From contig NZ_JAUCEN010000002.1 of the NCBI RefSeq assembly GCF_030348945.1, positions 2,294,001-2,358,000 on the forward strand: a stretch of DNA of 64,000 nucleotides, in the 5' to 3' direction. Below are positions 1 to 7,440 of this stretch, piece by piece (position 1 is the first letter of the stretch; each line of letters starts with the position of its first letter). The position numbers and the translations under genes were made by a program. The DNA comes from Peribacillus sp. ACCC06369. Lineage in GTDB: Bacteria > Bacillota > Bacilli > Bacillales > DSM-1321. The notes beneath the pieces are model-generated. The model saw only the letters and a program-made list of their open reading frames with translations. It did not search any database and was not told the origin of the DNA.

Positions 1-677
1 GAAAAATAGAATTAGCCCAAAATGGTACGTTGTTTTTAGATGAGATTTCAGAATTGCCTTATCAGGCTCAAGGTAAGCTATTACGAGTTTTACAGGAAAG
101 AGAAGTGGAAAGACTAGGCGGGACGGGGACTAAAAATGTTGATATACGTATTATTGCGGCGACGAACAGGGATTTAAGAACCCTTATTCAAGAAGGAAAA
201 TTCCGCCAAGATTTATATTATCGACTTTATGTTTTTGAATTGAAAATTCCTTCTTTAAGGGAGCGGCACGAAGATATTCTTCCTCTGGCATATCATTTCG
301 TCGAGTATTTCAATAACAAGTTAGGCTCCAATGTGAAAGAAATTGATCCTAAACTCCAAGATTGGCTTATCCAATATGATTGGCCTGGTAACATCCGTGA
401 AATCAAAGCGATAATCGAACGCGGAATGAATATCGTGGATGGAGGGACTCTAACTCTGGATTCTATATATTTTACACCTAACTTCATATTGGAGGTTCCC
501 TCAGCTATGGATAATTCTATGTCCGGTACGTTGGATGAAGTTGTAGGTAATGCTGAAAAATCAGCCATTCAGCGAGCATTAAAAGATTCGGAAGGGGATC
601 GTTCTTTAGCAGCTCAAAAGCTGAAAATTCATGTTGCTAGTTTATATAGGAAAATTGCCAAGTACAAATTGAAATAG
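1..677 (+). CDS. Sigma-54-dependent enhancer-binding regulator, C-terminal part (5' end outside window)
   Basis: This is the C-terminal part of a sigma-54 activator. The frame is open from the first base, so the N-terminal sensor, the Walker A loop and the GAFTGA loop lie upstream of the window. Visible are the Walker B segment TLFLDEISELP, the RIIAATNRDL sensor I region, the arginine-rich YYRLYVF..PSLRERHEDI segment, WPGNIRE (sensor II) and a Fis-type helix-turn-helix in the last 45 residues (AAQKLKIHVASLYRKIAKY). Such proteins hydrolyse ATP to open sigma-54 promoters. The stop is 160 bp before the -24/-12 promoter of the dehydrogenase operon, so it is the likely activator of that operon. 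Its signal cannot be read because the sensor domain is missing here. Confidence 0.93.
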   Translation, partial: KIELAQNGTLFLDEISELPYQAQGKLLRVLQEREVERLGGTGTKNVDIRIIAATNRDLRTLIQEGKFRQDLYYRLYVFELKIPSLRERHEDILPLAYHFVEYFNNKLGSNVKEIDPKLQDWLIQYDWPGNIREIKAIIERGMNIVDGGTLTLDSIYFTPNFILEVPSAMDNSMSGTLDEVVGNAEKSAIQRALKDSEGDRSLAAQKLKIHVASLYRKIAKYKLK

Positions 678-718
678 CAGAATCATCCAATGAAAGGTAA
701 TCAGGTTAACCATTAGGG

Positions 719-744
719 CACACTTATAAAGTGTGTATTTTTTT
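719..744 (+). terminator. Rho-independent terminator after the regulator
   Basis: A 7-bp stem CACACTT/AAGTGTG with a 3-nt loop is followed by TATTTTTTT. It separates the regulator from the sigma-54 promoter region downstream. Confidence 0.75.
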
Positions 745-751
745 GTGAAGT

Positions 752-798
752 TTCGCAAATTCGATTTGCAGTATTGCGAAAAAATGCAAACTTGCGAA
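752..798. promoter_or_regulatory. Candidate enhancer (UAS) with repeated TTGCGAA boxes
   Basis: Three copies of one heptamer lie 41-87 bp upstream of the -24 element: TTCGCAA at 752-758 (inverted), TTGCGAA at 774-780 and TTGCGAA at 792-798. TTTGCA and TGCAAA half-sites lie between them. Fis-type activators bind such dyads. Assignment to the regulator just upstream is inference. Confidence 0.55.
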
Positions 799-838
799 GG
801 CTTTAGGAAACAATAGCCAAATTTGTAGCGAATTCTAG

Positions 839-856
839 TTGGCACACAACTTGCAA
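839..856 (+). promoter_or_regulatory. Sigma-54 (-24/-12) promoter
   Basis: TTGGCACACAACTTGCAA matches the TGGCAC-N5-TTGCA consensus exactly, with 12 bp from GG to GC. Transcription should start near 865, about 85 nt before the dehydrogenase start. It follows a sigma-54 activator gene and a cluster of inverted repeats. Confidence 0.92.
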
Positions 857-948
857 TAATAGTTTGTCATGTAAGAGGTTTCATGTTTCGTAGAATGTCC
901 AAAATATAGGTATCGGATAAATTAGTAATTAAACTTGGAGGTAATGAT

Positions 949-2103
949 ATGCTGAATTTTTCTTTTACGGAAGAGCAGGATTATTTTCGTAAAATATTGA
1001 AAGAATTTGCTAAGGAAGAGTTGCTTCCACATTATACAAAATGGGATCGCGAAGGGATTACTCCAAAACATTTGTGGGAAAGGCTGGGGGATCTTGGCGT
1101 GAATGGTCTTCGGATTCCAGTGGAATATGGAGGAAGCGGTGCGGATTGTGTGACAACTGGGATAGCTGCTGAGGAGATAGGTCGTGGAGATTTCAATCTT
1201 ACTTACGCAGTGATGTTGAATGCATTAATTGGTGAAATTATCAATAATCACGCTAGCGAGGAACTGAAAAAAGAGTGGCTTCCCAAAATCTCAAGTGGTG
1301 AAAAAATTGTTGGCATTGCCATTACGGAGCCATCCGCCGGTACGGATGCAGGCGGAATTAAAACAACAGCTGTCCATAAAGGAAATAAGTATGTGCTTAA
1401 TGGAGAAAAGTCTGGAATTAGTGTAGCTATGTGTGGAGATGCCTTTGTTATATTTGCAAAGACGGAACCTGAATGGGGAAATCGAGGGATAAGTGCTTTC
1501 ATGGTTCCTGCCGATATTCCAGGAGTTGAATGTAGAGGGTACACAGACATGGGGAATATCCCGATTGGAAGAGGTTCGATATATTTAACCGATGTCGAGG
1601 TTCCGGAAGAGTATATGATTGGTCTTCAAAATAAAGGGTTTTCCCAAGTGATGAATGGGTTTGATTTAAGTCGGCTGTTAATAGGGCTGCAATGTGTGGG
1701 CACCGCTTCACAAAGTATCGATGAAACCATCGAACATGTGAAAATCAGACATTCATTTGGTAAACCGTTGGCGACATATCAAGGGGTCTCCTTCCCCATT
1801 GTGACCCACTATACCCAATTAGAACTGGTGAAGTGGCAAGCCTATCGAGGACTTTGGCTTCGTGACCAGGGGTTGAATCATAGTAAAGAATCGGCTTCTG
1901 TTAAGTGGTTAGGTCCTAAATATAGTGTAGAAGCTATCCATGAATGTTTACTGTTGAATGGTCATTATGCTTATACGAAGGAAATGCCTCTTGAGCAACG
2001 CTTGCGTGACGTGATTGGGTTGGAAATTGGTGATGGCACTGCACAAGCCAATATGATGGTCATTGCAAAGGACATAATAGGAAAGGAGTTCCGTTCTCAT
2101 TAA
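949..2103 (+). CDS. Acyl-CoA dehydrogenase, probable cyclohexanecarboxyl-CoA dehydrogenase (AliB-like)
   Basis: This is a full-length FAD-dependent acyl-CoA dehydrogenase of 384 residues. The N-terminal helical domain (LNFSFTEEQDYFRKILKEF) leads into the ITEPSAGTDAGG flavin/substrate loop near residue 125, a middle beta domain and a C-terminal helical domain. GGAGG lies 8 nt before the ATG. The C-terminal loop that usually reads YEGT with the catalytic glutamate here reads IGDGTAQ, so Asp stands at the Glu position. It is the first gene behind a sigma-54 promoter, with BadI-, ligase- and BadH-like genes downstream. The family call is safe. The cyclohexanecarboxyl-CoA substrate is inferred from those neighbours only. 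Confidence 0.85.
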   Translation: MLNFSFTEEQDYFRKILKEFAKEELLPHYTKWDREGITPKHLWERLGDLGVNGLRIPVEYGGSGADCVTTGIAAEEIGRGDFNLTYAVMLNALIGEIINNHASEELKKEWLPKISSGEKIVGIAITEPSAGTDAGGIKTTAVHKGNKYVLNGEKSGISVAMCGDAFVIFAKTEPEWGNRGISAFMVPADIPGVECRGYTDMGNIPIGRGSIYLTDVEVPEEYMIGLQNKGFSQVMNGFDLSRLLIGLQCVGTASQSIDETIEHVKIRHSFGKPLATYQGVSFPIVTHYTQLELVKWQAYRGLWLRDQGLNHSKESASVKWLGPKYSVEAIHECLLLNGHYAYTKEMPLEQRLRDVIGLEIGDGTAQANMMVIAKDIIGKEFRSH

Positions 2104-2121
2104 TCCAAAGGAATGTAGTTT

Positions 2122-2163
2122 ATGGTAAAAGTCAAACCGTAGAATACAGTGGACTTTTACCAT
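2122..2163. terminator. Hairpin after the dehydrogenase (possible attenuator/processing site)
   Basis: A perfect 12-bp inverted repeat (2122-2133 and 2152-2163, arm ATGGTAAAAGTC) with an 18-nt loop begins 18 nt after the stop. No T-run follows, so it may stabilise or process mRNA, or attenuate, rather than terminate fully. Confidence 0.45.
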
Positions 2164-2491
2164 GGGTGTTAGGAACGATGGAGTTTATCAATGAATTATT
2201 TCAAAGAAGTCAGCGAGCCCAGAGTCTTCAATAAGTAATAAGACCACTGTTCCAGTGATTAAGAGAGGGGCTTATGGCCGAGGCCATAAGTAAAGAGTTG
2301 AAAAAGATACATGGGTAATCATTCATAAAGGTTAGTATTTTTCATTCAGTTGAAACCGAAACGATTAAAGAAGAAATAGAAAACATTTACAGTCGTAATA
2401 GTGCCGATTACGTTCGTAATGAACAAAGAATTGATGTGATGCAAGGTAAATCATCCTAAATGGACTAGGACAATGAAGGGAATGAAAAACG
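2164..2491 (+). other. Gene-free gap inside the alicyclic-acid operon, possibly gene debris
   Basis: No intact gene is visible. There is a perfect palindrome with 9-bp arms (CTTATGGCC/GGCCATAAG, 2271-2279 and 2282-2290). One frame is open from 2274 and again from 2319 to 2459, broken by one TAA at 2316; its residues include EAISKELKKIHG before the stop and IENIYSRNSADYVRNEQR after it. This could be the remnant of a lost gene. I do not recognise the peptide. Confidence 0.35.
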
Positions 2492-3292
2492 ATGGAATTA
2501 ACAGATGTAATCTATGAAAAAAAAGGTGGAATTGCAAAGATAACAATGAACAGACCTAAAGTTTACAATGCTTTTCGTGCCAGAACCATTCAGGAATTAA
2601 TTTGGGCCTTCCGGGACGCTTGGGATGATAATCGTGTTGGTATAGTGATTCTGACTGGAGCAGGTGAGAAGGCATTTTGTGTAGGTGGGGATCAAAAAGA
2701 AAAGGGAGAAGAAGGAGGATATGATCATTCGGGTGGTTTAGGTGGTGGAATGGGATTGGAAATCGAAACGCTGCACCAAACGATCCGCAACATTCCTAAG
2801 CCGGTCATTGCAGCGGTTAATGGGTTTGCCATCGGAGGCGGACATGTCCTTCATGTCATTTGTGATCTAACAATTGCATCTGACACGGCAAAATTCGGCC
2901 AGAGCGGGCCAAAGGTCGGTAGTTATGATGCAGGTTTTGGTTCAGCTTATTTAGCACGAATTGTCGGAGAAAAGAAAGCAAGGGAAATCTGGTATTTGTG
3001 TGAACAATATTCTGCACAAGAAGCAAAGGAAATGGGACTTGTGAACAAAATCGTTGCCCCAGAACAACTGCACGAGGTAGCAGAAGAATGGGCAAGAAAG
3101 ATCCTTGATAAGAGTCCTACTGCGCTAAAAATGCTTAAATATTCCTTTAATGCAGATAGTGCAAACATTCAAGGGATTTCTCAGCTATCGATGGGCAGTT
3201 TAGCGATGTTTTACAATACACAAGAATCGGAAGAAGGAAAAAATGCCTTCCTGGAAAAGAGGCCTGTAGATTTTAAAAAATTCAGAGGTTGA
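2492..3292 (+). CDS. badI: BadI-like 2-ketocyclohexanecarboxyl-CoA hydrolase (crotonase/MenB fold)
   Basis: This 266-residue protein belongs to the enoyl-CoA hydratase/isomerase superfamily. The pattern is that of BadI, which opens the ring of 2-ketocyclohexanecarboxyl-CoA by adding water to give pimeloyl-CoA. Matching features are MNRPKVYNAFRA near residue 20, GAGEKAFCVGGDQ (oxyanion hole) near 58, IPKPVIAAVNGFAIGGGHVL near 100, ICDLTIASDTAKFGQSGPKVGS, the ARIVGEKKAREIWYLC block near 155, and a C-terminal SEEGKNAFLEKRPVDFKKF. This agreement with what I remember of Rhodopseudomonas BadI is much closer than to generic crotonases. It sits 18 nt before the ligase gene. MenB-like naphthoate synthase is the main alternative, but no menaquinone genes are nearby. 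Confidence 0.8.
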   Translation: MELTDVIYEKKGGIAKITMNRPKVYNAFRARTIQELIWAFRDAWDDNRVGIVILTGAGEKAFCVGGDQKEKGEEGGYDHSGGLGGGMGLEIETLHQTIRNIPKPVIAAVNGFAIGGGHVLHVICDLTIASDTAKFGQSGPKVGSYDAGFGSAYLARIVGEKKAREIWYLCEQYSAQEAKEMGLVNKIVAPEQLHEVAEEWARKILDKSPTALKMLKYSFNADSANIQGISQLSMGSLAMFYNTQESEEGKNAFLEKRPVDFKKFRG

Positions 3293-3310
3293 TGAGGGGG
3301 ATGGAAACTG

Positions 3311-4948
3311 GTGAAATTGGAGACGATTTTGACTCAGGAATATGTGGGGAAATATCAAGGCGTTTGGCCAAACCGAACGATCTTGGATTATTTGAATGAT
3401 GCTATAGTGAAGCATCCAGATAAGATAGCGATTATCGATAAAAAAAGTAGTTTTACTTACAAGCAGCTTGGTAAGTTGGTCGATCGAATCGCTTTGGGTC
3501 TCTTGCATATAGGATTGGGTAAAGGGGATGTTGTCTCTGTTCAACTGCCTAACTGGAATGAATTTATAATCTTACACTATGCTGTTACAAGAATCGGTGC
3601 CATTAGCAATCCCTTGATACCGATTTATCGAGATAGGGAAATTGGCTATATGGTTGGGATGGCAGAATCAAAAATGATTGTTGTACCAGATTATTTCCGT
3701 GGGTTTTATTACCCTGACATGATTGAGAGACTAAGCCATCAATGGCCATCAATGAAACATATATATGTGATTGGGGACAAGGCGCCGAAGGGGATGAAAC
3801 TGTTCTCCTCACTATTTGAGGAACCTTGGGAAGACCGGATGGATTCATCCATTTTGGATGAAATCACACATGACCCCAATGATGTGACTGAAATTATCTT
3901 TACCTCGGGAACCACTGGAAGTCCAAAAGGAGTAATGCATACACATAATACTCTTTGTATATCAACGGATTATTGGATTGACCACTTACATTTAACCTCC
4001 GATGACGTTCTTTTCATGGCGTCAACGTTCGCTCATCAAACAGGTTTTGGTTATGGAGTTAGGCTCCCTACTCATATTGGAGGTACGGGAGTCTATCAAG
4101 ACATTTGGAATCCGAGAGAGTTTATTGAATGGGTTGAGAAGGAAAAGATAACGTTTACGGCGGGAGCTACTCCTTTTCTGCAAGATACGATTCAAATGGA
4201 AGGGATAGAAAGTTATGACCTCAATTCGCTACGAGTCTTCGTAGCTCTAGGTGCCCCGATTCCCAGGCATTTAGTAAAGGAAGCCGTGGAAAAAGTACCG
4301 TTCAAGATATTGTCAGGATGGGGACAAACGGAAGATGGCTTGGTAACCTTGACGAGACTTGAGGATCTAGAAGAAAAACTGACGAATACCGACGGAATTC
4401 CCTTTCCGGGGATGGAGCTAAAAGTAGTGGATCTTGAAGGGGAGCTCTGTGCTCCGAATATAGAAGGTTCTTTATTAGTAAGGGGTCCGGCTCTTTTTGT
4501 CGGCTATTTTAAACGGATCGATGATACTTTAGCTGAGTATAGTGACGGATGGTTCATTACCGGTGATCGAGCATTTATTGATGAAGATGGATATATCCGG
4601 ATTTCTGGAAGAAACAAAGACATAATCATACGTGGCGGCGAAAATATTCCAGTTGCTTATGTAGAAAATGTATTGTATGAACACCCGGATATTTCTAGCG
4701 CTCAGGTTATCGCTGTTCCAGATTCTCGTCTTCAGGAAAAAGCATGTGCATGTATCAGCATGAAAATGGGAAAGAGCCCGATTACGATGGATTCCATGCA
4801 GGAATTTCTCTCGGAAAAGGGTTTGGCCAAACAATATTGGCCTGAATTTCTTGAAATAATGGATGACTTTCCTCGTACGGCAAGCGGGAAAATCCAGAAA
4901 TTCCGGCTCCGGGAAATGATAAATGAAAAGATAATAGACAATATATAA
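3311..4948 (+). CDS. AMP-forming carboxylate-CoA ligase (cyclohexanecarboxylate-CoA ligase AliA-like)
   Basis: This 545-residue member of the ANL superfamily activates a carboxylic acid with ATP and CoA. Motifs in order are the P-loop IIFTSGTTGSPKGVMHTH near residue 195, GWGQTEDGLVT near 340, the hinge GDRAFIDEDGYIRISGRNKDII near 420, and FPRTASGKIQKFRLRE with the catalytic lysine near the end. The GTG start at 3311 follows GAGGGGG. Its place between BadI- and BadH-like genes suggests a cyclohexane- or cyclohexene-carboxylate substrate. The motifs alone cannot exclude a medium-chain or aromatic acid. Confidence 0.85.
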   Translation: MKLETILTQEYVGKYQGVWPNRTILDYLNDAIVKHPDKIAIIDKKSSFTYKQLGKLVDRIALGLLHIGLGKGDVVSVQLPNWNEFIILHYAVTRIGAISNPLIPIYRDREIGYMVGMAESKMIVVPDYFRGFYYPDMIERLSHQWPSMKHIYVIGDKAPKGMKLFSSLFEEPWEDRMDSSILDEITHDPNDVTEIIFTSGTTGSPKGVMHTHNTLCISTDYWIDHLHLTSDDVLFMASTFAHQTGFGYGVRLPTHIGGTGVYQDIWNPREFIEWVEKEKITFTAGATPFLQDTIQMEGIESYDLNSLRVFVALGAPIPRHLVKEAVEKVPFKILSGWGQTEDGLVTLTRLEDLEEKLTNTDGIPFPGMELKVVDLEGELCAPNIEGSLLVRGPALFVGYFKRIDDTLAEYSDGWFITGDRAFIDEDGYIRISGRNKDIIIRGGENIPVAYVENVLYEHPDISSAQVIAVPDSRLQEKACACISMKMGKSPITMDSMQEFLSEKGLAKQYWPEFLEIMDDFPRTASGKIQKFRLREMINEKIIDNI

Positions 4949-4996
4949 GCAGCTCAAATAAATCCATATTGACTAAATGGTGAAAGTGGAGGGAAT

Positions 4997-5746
4997 ATGA
5001 TGAATAAAAGAATGGCATTTATCACAGGTGCCGGGAGCGGAATTGGCAGAGAGATTGCAAAAAAATTGGCTTCTCGCAATTTTAACATCATCGTGGCTGA
5101 TATAAATCTTAAAAATGCAGAGGAAACGGTTTCTATAATCGAAAAGTCGGGTTTTGAAGCCAGAGCGGTCCATTGTGATGTAACGAAATTAGAAAGTGTT
5201 AAAAAAGCCGTTGAAGAATCAGTGAACCATTATCAAAGAATAGATATATTGGTTAATAATGCAGGCTGGGATAAGGTGGAACCTTTTTTAAAAAGTGATC
5301 CAAGCACTTGGAAAAGGATTATCGATATTAATTTACTTGGGCAGATCCATACTTGCAAGGAAATTTTACCTCTTATGATTGAAAATGGTTACGGCAAGGT
5401 AGTAAATATTGCATCAGATGCAGCTAGGGTCGGATCAAGTGGAGAGGCAGTTTATTCGGCTGCTAAGGGAGGGGTGATTGCCTTCACAAAAACGATAGCA
5501 AGAGAAATGGCACGTCACAAACTCAACATCAATTGTGTTGCACCAGGCCCTGCTGATACTCCTTTATTTCAAGAAATAGGCTCTTATAATGTTGGTATAG
5601 CAAGCGCCTTGGAAAAAGCTATTCCATTCCGTCGGCTAGCTCAACCCGAGGACATTGCCAGTGCTGTTGCCTATTTCGTTTCGGAAGATGCAGGGTATAT
5701 TACGGGGCAAACTCTTTCCGTAAATGGTGGATTAACAATGGTTTAA
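4997..5746 (+). CDS. badH: BadH-like 2-hydroxycyclohexanecarboxyl-CoA dehydrogenase (SDR)
   Basis: This is a classical short-chain dehydrogenase of 249 residues. It has the NAD-binding TGAGSGIG near residue 10, LVNNAGWD near 85, an active-site serine within NIASDAARVGSSGEAVYSAAKG, the catalytic YxxxK in the same block, and a PG-motif CVAPGPADTPLF. NNAGWD and SDAARVGSSGEAVY are the diagnostic wording I associate with BadH, which oxidises the 2-hydroxy ring CoA ester to the 2-keto ester that BadI cleaves. An RBS (GGAGGG) precedes the ATG at 4997. It is the last gene of the sigma-54 operon; the TPP-controlled thiamine operon begins about 80 bp later. Confidence 0.8.
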   Translation: MMNKRMAFITGAGSGIGREIAKKLASRNFNIIVADINLKNAEETVSIIEKSGFEARAVHCDVTKLESVKKAVEESVNHYQRIDILVNNAGWDKVEPFLKSDPSTWKRIIDINLLGQIHTCKEILPLMIENGYGKVVNIASDAARVGSSGEAVYSAAKGGVIAFTKTIAREMARHKLNINCVAPGPADTPLFQEIGSYNVGIASALEKAIPFRRLAQPEDIASAVAYFVSEDAGYITGQTLSVNGGLTMV

Positions 5747-5827
5747 TTGATCGTGGTTAGGTGAGTATGCAAGATTGAAAGGCTAGTAATCCTAAAGCAA
5801 TATAGCTTGAAAACTTTTTCTAATCGT

Positions 5828-5855
5828 TTGACAATTGGATTTATCGTGTTAATAT
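5828..5855 (+). promoter_or_regulatory. Sigma-A-type promoter of the thiamine operon
   Basis: A TTGACA -35 (5828-5833) and a TAATAT -10 (5850-5855) are separated by 16 bp, about 30 bp before the TPP riboswitch. Confidence 0.7.
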
Positions 5856-5883
5856 AAAGGCAAATGAATTATATATACAATTT

Positions 5884-6000
5884 GTACCACTAGGGGTGCT
5901 TTATAGGTGAAATTTGGTTTTACCTGAGAAGCTGAGATTAAAGTATGACTTTAAGACCCTTAGAACCTGATCTGGTTTATACCAGCGTAGGGAAGTGGGG
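5884..6000 (+). ncRNA. TPP riboswitch (THI element)
   Basis: The conserved parts appear in order: AGGGGTGC, CTGAGA within a G-rich arm (near 5925-5938), ACCC, GAACCTGATCTGG and TTATACCAGCGTAGGGAAG. This is the thiamine pyrophosphate aptamer. It precedes an intrinsic terminator at 6036-6072 and the tenA-thi operon, so TPP binding should cause premature termination. Confidence 0.96.
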
Positions 6001-6035
6001 TCTGGGACAATACGTTTCTGTATTATTTCAAGTAC

Positions 6036-6072
6036 AACCACTTTCTTTACGTTAAAGAAAGTGGTTTTTTAT
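6036..6072 (+). terminator. Riboswitch-controlled intrinsic terminator
   Basis: A 14-bp stem AACCACTTTCTTTA/TAAAGAAAGTGGTT with a 3-nt loop ends in TTTTTTA. It is the expression platform of the TPP riboswitch. Confidence 0.9.
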
Positions 6073-6146
6073 TTGCAAAAAAAGAGGTGATTTAAGGTTT
6101 TTATCCCGTATCATTCATTGAAAAATAGAATTTGGAGGTAATGGAC

Positions 6147-6830
6147 ATGAAGTTTTCAGAGGAAATCCGCCAGGAAGTTGATCATATTTGGGAAGCTAGT
6201 TTTAATCACCCGTTTGTTGCAGGAATTGGAGATGGCACATTGCCATTAGAGTGTTTTCGTTTTTATGTCATGCAAGATGCCTATTATTTATCTCATTTTG
6301 CTAGAGTTCAAGCTTTAGGAGCAGTAAAGGCAACAGACTTACATACAACAAGCAGGCTTGCCGGCCACGCACAAGGAACATATGAAGCGGAGTTGAAGCT
6401 TCATGAAAATTTTTCTGAGAGATTAGGCATCACAAAAGAAGAAAGGGAAAATTTCAAACCCGCCCCGACTGCTTATGCTTATACTTCCCATATGTATCGT
6501 GCGGCTTATTCTGGACATTTAGGGGATGTTATTGCAGCTATCTTGCCATGTTACTGGCTGTATTATGAAATTGGCGAAAAGCTGCAAGGGTGTGAACCGG
6601 AAGAGCCGATTTATCAAGAATGGATAGCGGCTTACGGAGGAGAGTGGTTCCGCTCTTTGGTGGAAGAACAAATTGCGAGGCTTGATGAGATTGCTGAAAA
6701 AGTAACAGATGAAGATAAGGAAAGAATGAAGGAACATTTTATCCTTAGCAGCCAATATGAATACTCATTTTGGGAAATGGCTTATCGCTTAGAGACATGG
6801 CCTGTTCATAAGGAAATACTGGAAGTATAA
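6147..6830 (+). CDS. tenA: Aminopyrimidine aminohydrolase / thiaminase II
   Basis: TenA hydrolyses formylaminopyrimidine-type thiamine breakdown products, or thiamine itself, releasing hydroxymethyl-pyrimidine for salvage in the cytosol. The 227-residue protein shows the family pattern: SFNHPFVAGIGDGTLPLECFRFYVMQDAYYL at the N-terminus, CYWLYYEIG near residue 137 with the nucleophilic cysteine, and a C-terminal EYSFWEMAYR carrying the conserved Glu. The ATG at 6147 is chosen because GGAGG at 6134-6138 is 8 nt upstream; the ATG at 6141 is too close. It is the first gene after the TPP riboswitch. Confidence 0.93.
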   Translation: MKFSEEIRQEVDHIWEASFNHPFVAGIGDGTLPLECFRFYVMQDAYYLSHFARVQALGAVKATDLHTTSRLAGHAQGTYEAELKLHENFSERLGITKEERENFKPAPTAYAYTSHMYRAAYSGHLGDVIAAILPCYWLYYEIGEKLQGCEPEEPIYQEWIAAYGGEWFRSLVEEQIARLDEIAEKVTDEDKERMKEHFILSSQYEYSFWEMAYRLETWPVHKEILEV

Positions 6831-6843
6831 AGGAGAATGAAAC

Positions 6844-7428
6844 ATGAAAAAAGGATTGAAATTAACGGATATATTAGTCACTATCGTGATTGCCGTAGCA
6901 TTTGGAATCGTTTATATCCTTTGGGGTTCGATATATTATTCCGTTAAACCATTAGGATTACATCTAGATCAACTTATTTATGGAATGTGGTTTATTGCTG
7001 GCCCCGTTGCCTTTTTGATTTTACGGAAACCGGGTGTAGCACTTCTGGCAGAGATAGCTGCAGCTTCCGGTGAATTCTTTCTGGGTTCACCATGGGGGCT
7101 GACCGTACTCTTATATGGGGTGGTCCAAGGTTTGTTCGCTGAACTGCTGTTCATGGCGTTCAGATATAAAAAATTCAATATGTCGGTGGCCGTTTTAGCT
7201 GCGGTGGCTTCCTGCCTGGGATCAGTCATCATGGATTTTGCATACGGGGAAATAGGTGCGCTCTCCCTTTGGAATCTATCGTTATTCATGATTGCGAGGT
7301 TCTTGGGTTCCATATTCTTTGCAGGTGTAACAGCTTATTATCTAGTTAAAGTCCTGGAAGCAACAGGAGTAACTAATCTTGTTCGTCCAGTTTCAAGTAA
7401 AGATTATGCAGAACTGGACCAAAAGTAG
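6844..7428 (+). CDS. ykoE: ECF transporter S component for thiamine precursor (YkoE-like)
   Basis: This is a small membrane protein of 194 residues with about six hydrophobic segments. It contains ILWGSIYYSVKPLGLHLDQLIYGMWFIAGP near the N-terminus, EIAAASGEFFLGSPWG, and GEIGALSLWNLSLFMIAR. This is the YkoE family, the substrate-binding subunit of the hydroxymethylpyrimidine/thiamine ECF importer. It is followed directly by the ATPase and the T-component, so a complete ykoEDC transporter is present. In B. subtilis, ykoFEDC is a separate locus; here the transporter lies inside the tenA-thi operon and ykoF is not seen. Confidence 0.88.
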   Translation: MKKGLKLTDILVTIVIAVAFGIVYILWGSIYYSVKPLGLHLDQLIYGMWFIAGPVAFLILRKPGVALLAEIAAASGEFFLGSPWGLTVLLYGVVQGLFAELLFMAFRYKKFNMSVAVLAAVASCLGSVIMDFAYGEIGALSLWNLSLFMIARFLGSIFFAGVTAYYLVKVLEATGVTNLVRPVSSKDYAELDQK

Positions 7429-7440
7429 AGGTTGATGGCC

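Noticed and set aside
2856..3168. Minus-strand frames within the BadI-like gene
   Set aside because: They are shadows of a well-supported gene and have no RBS or family features.
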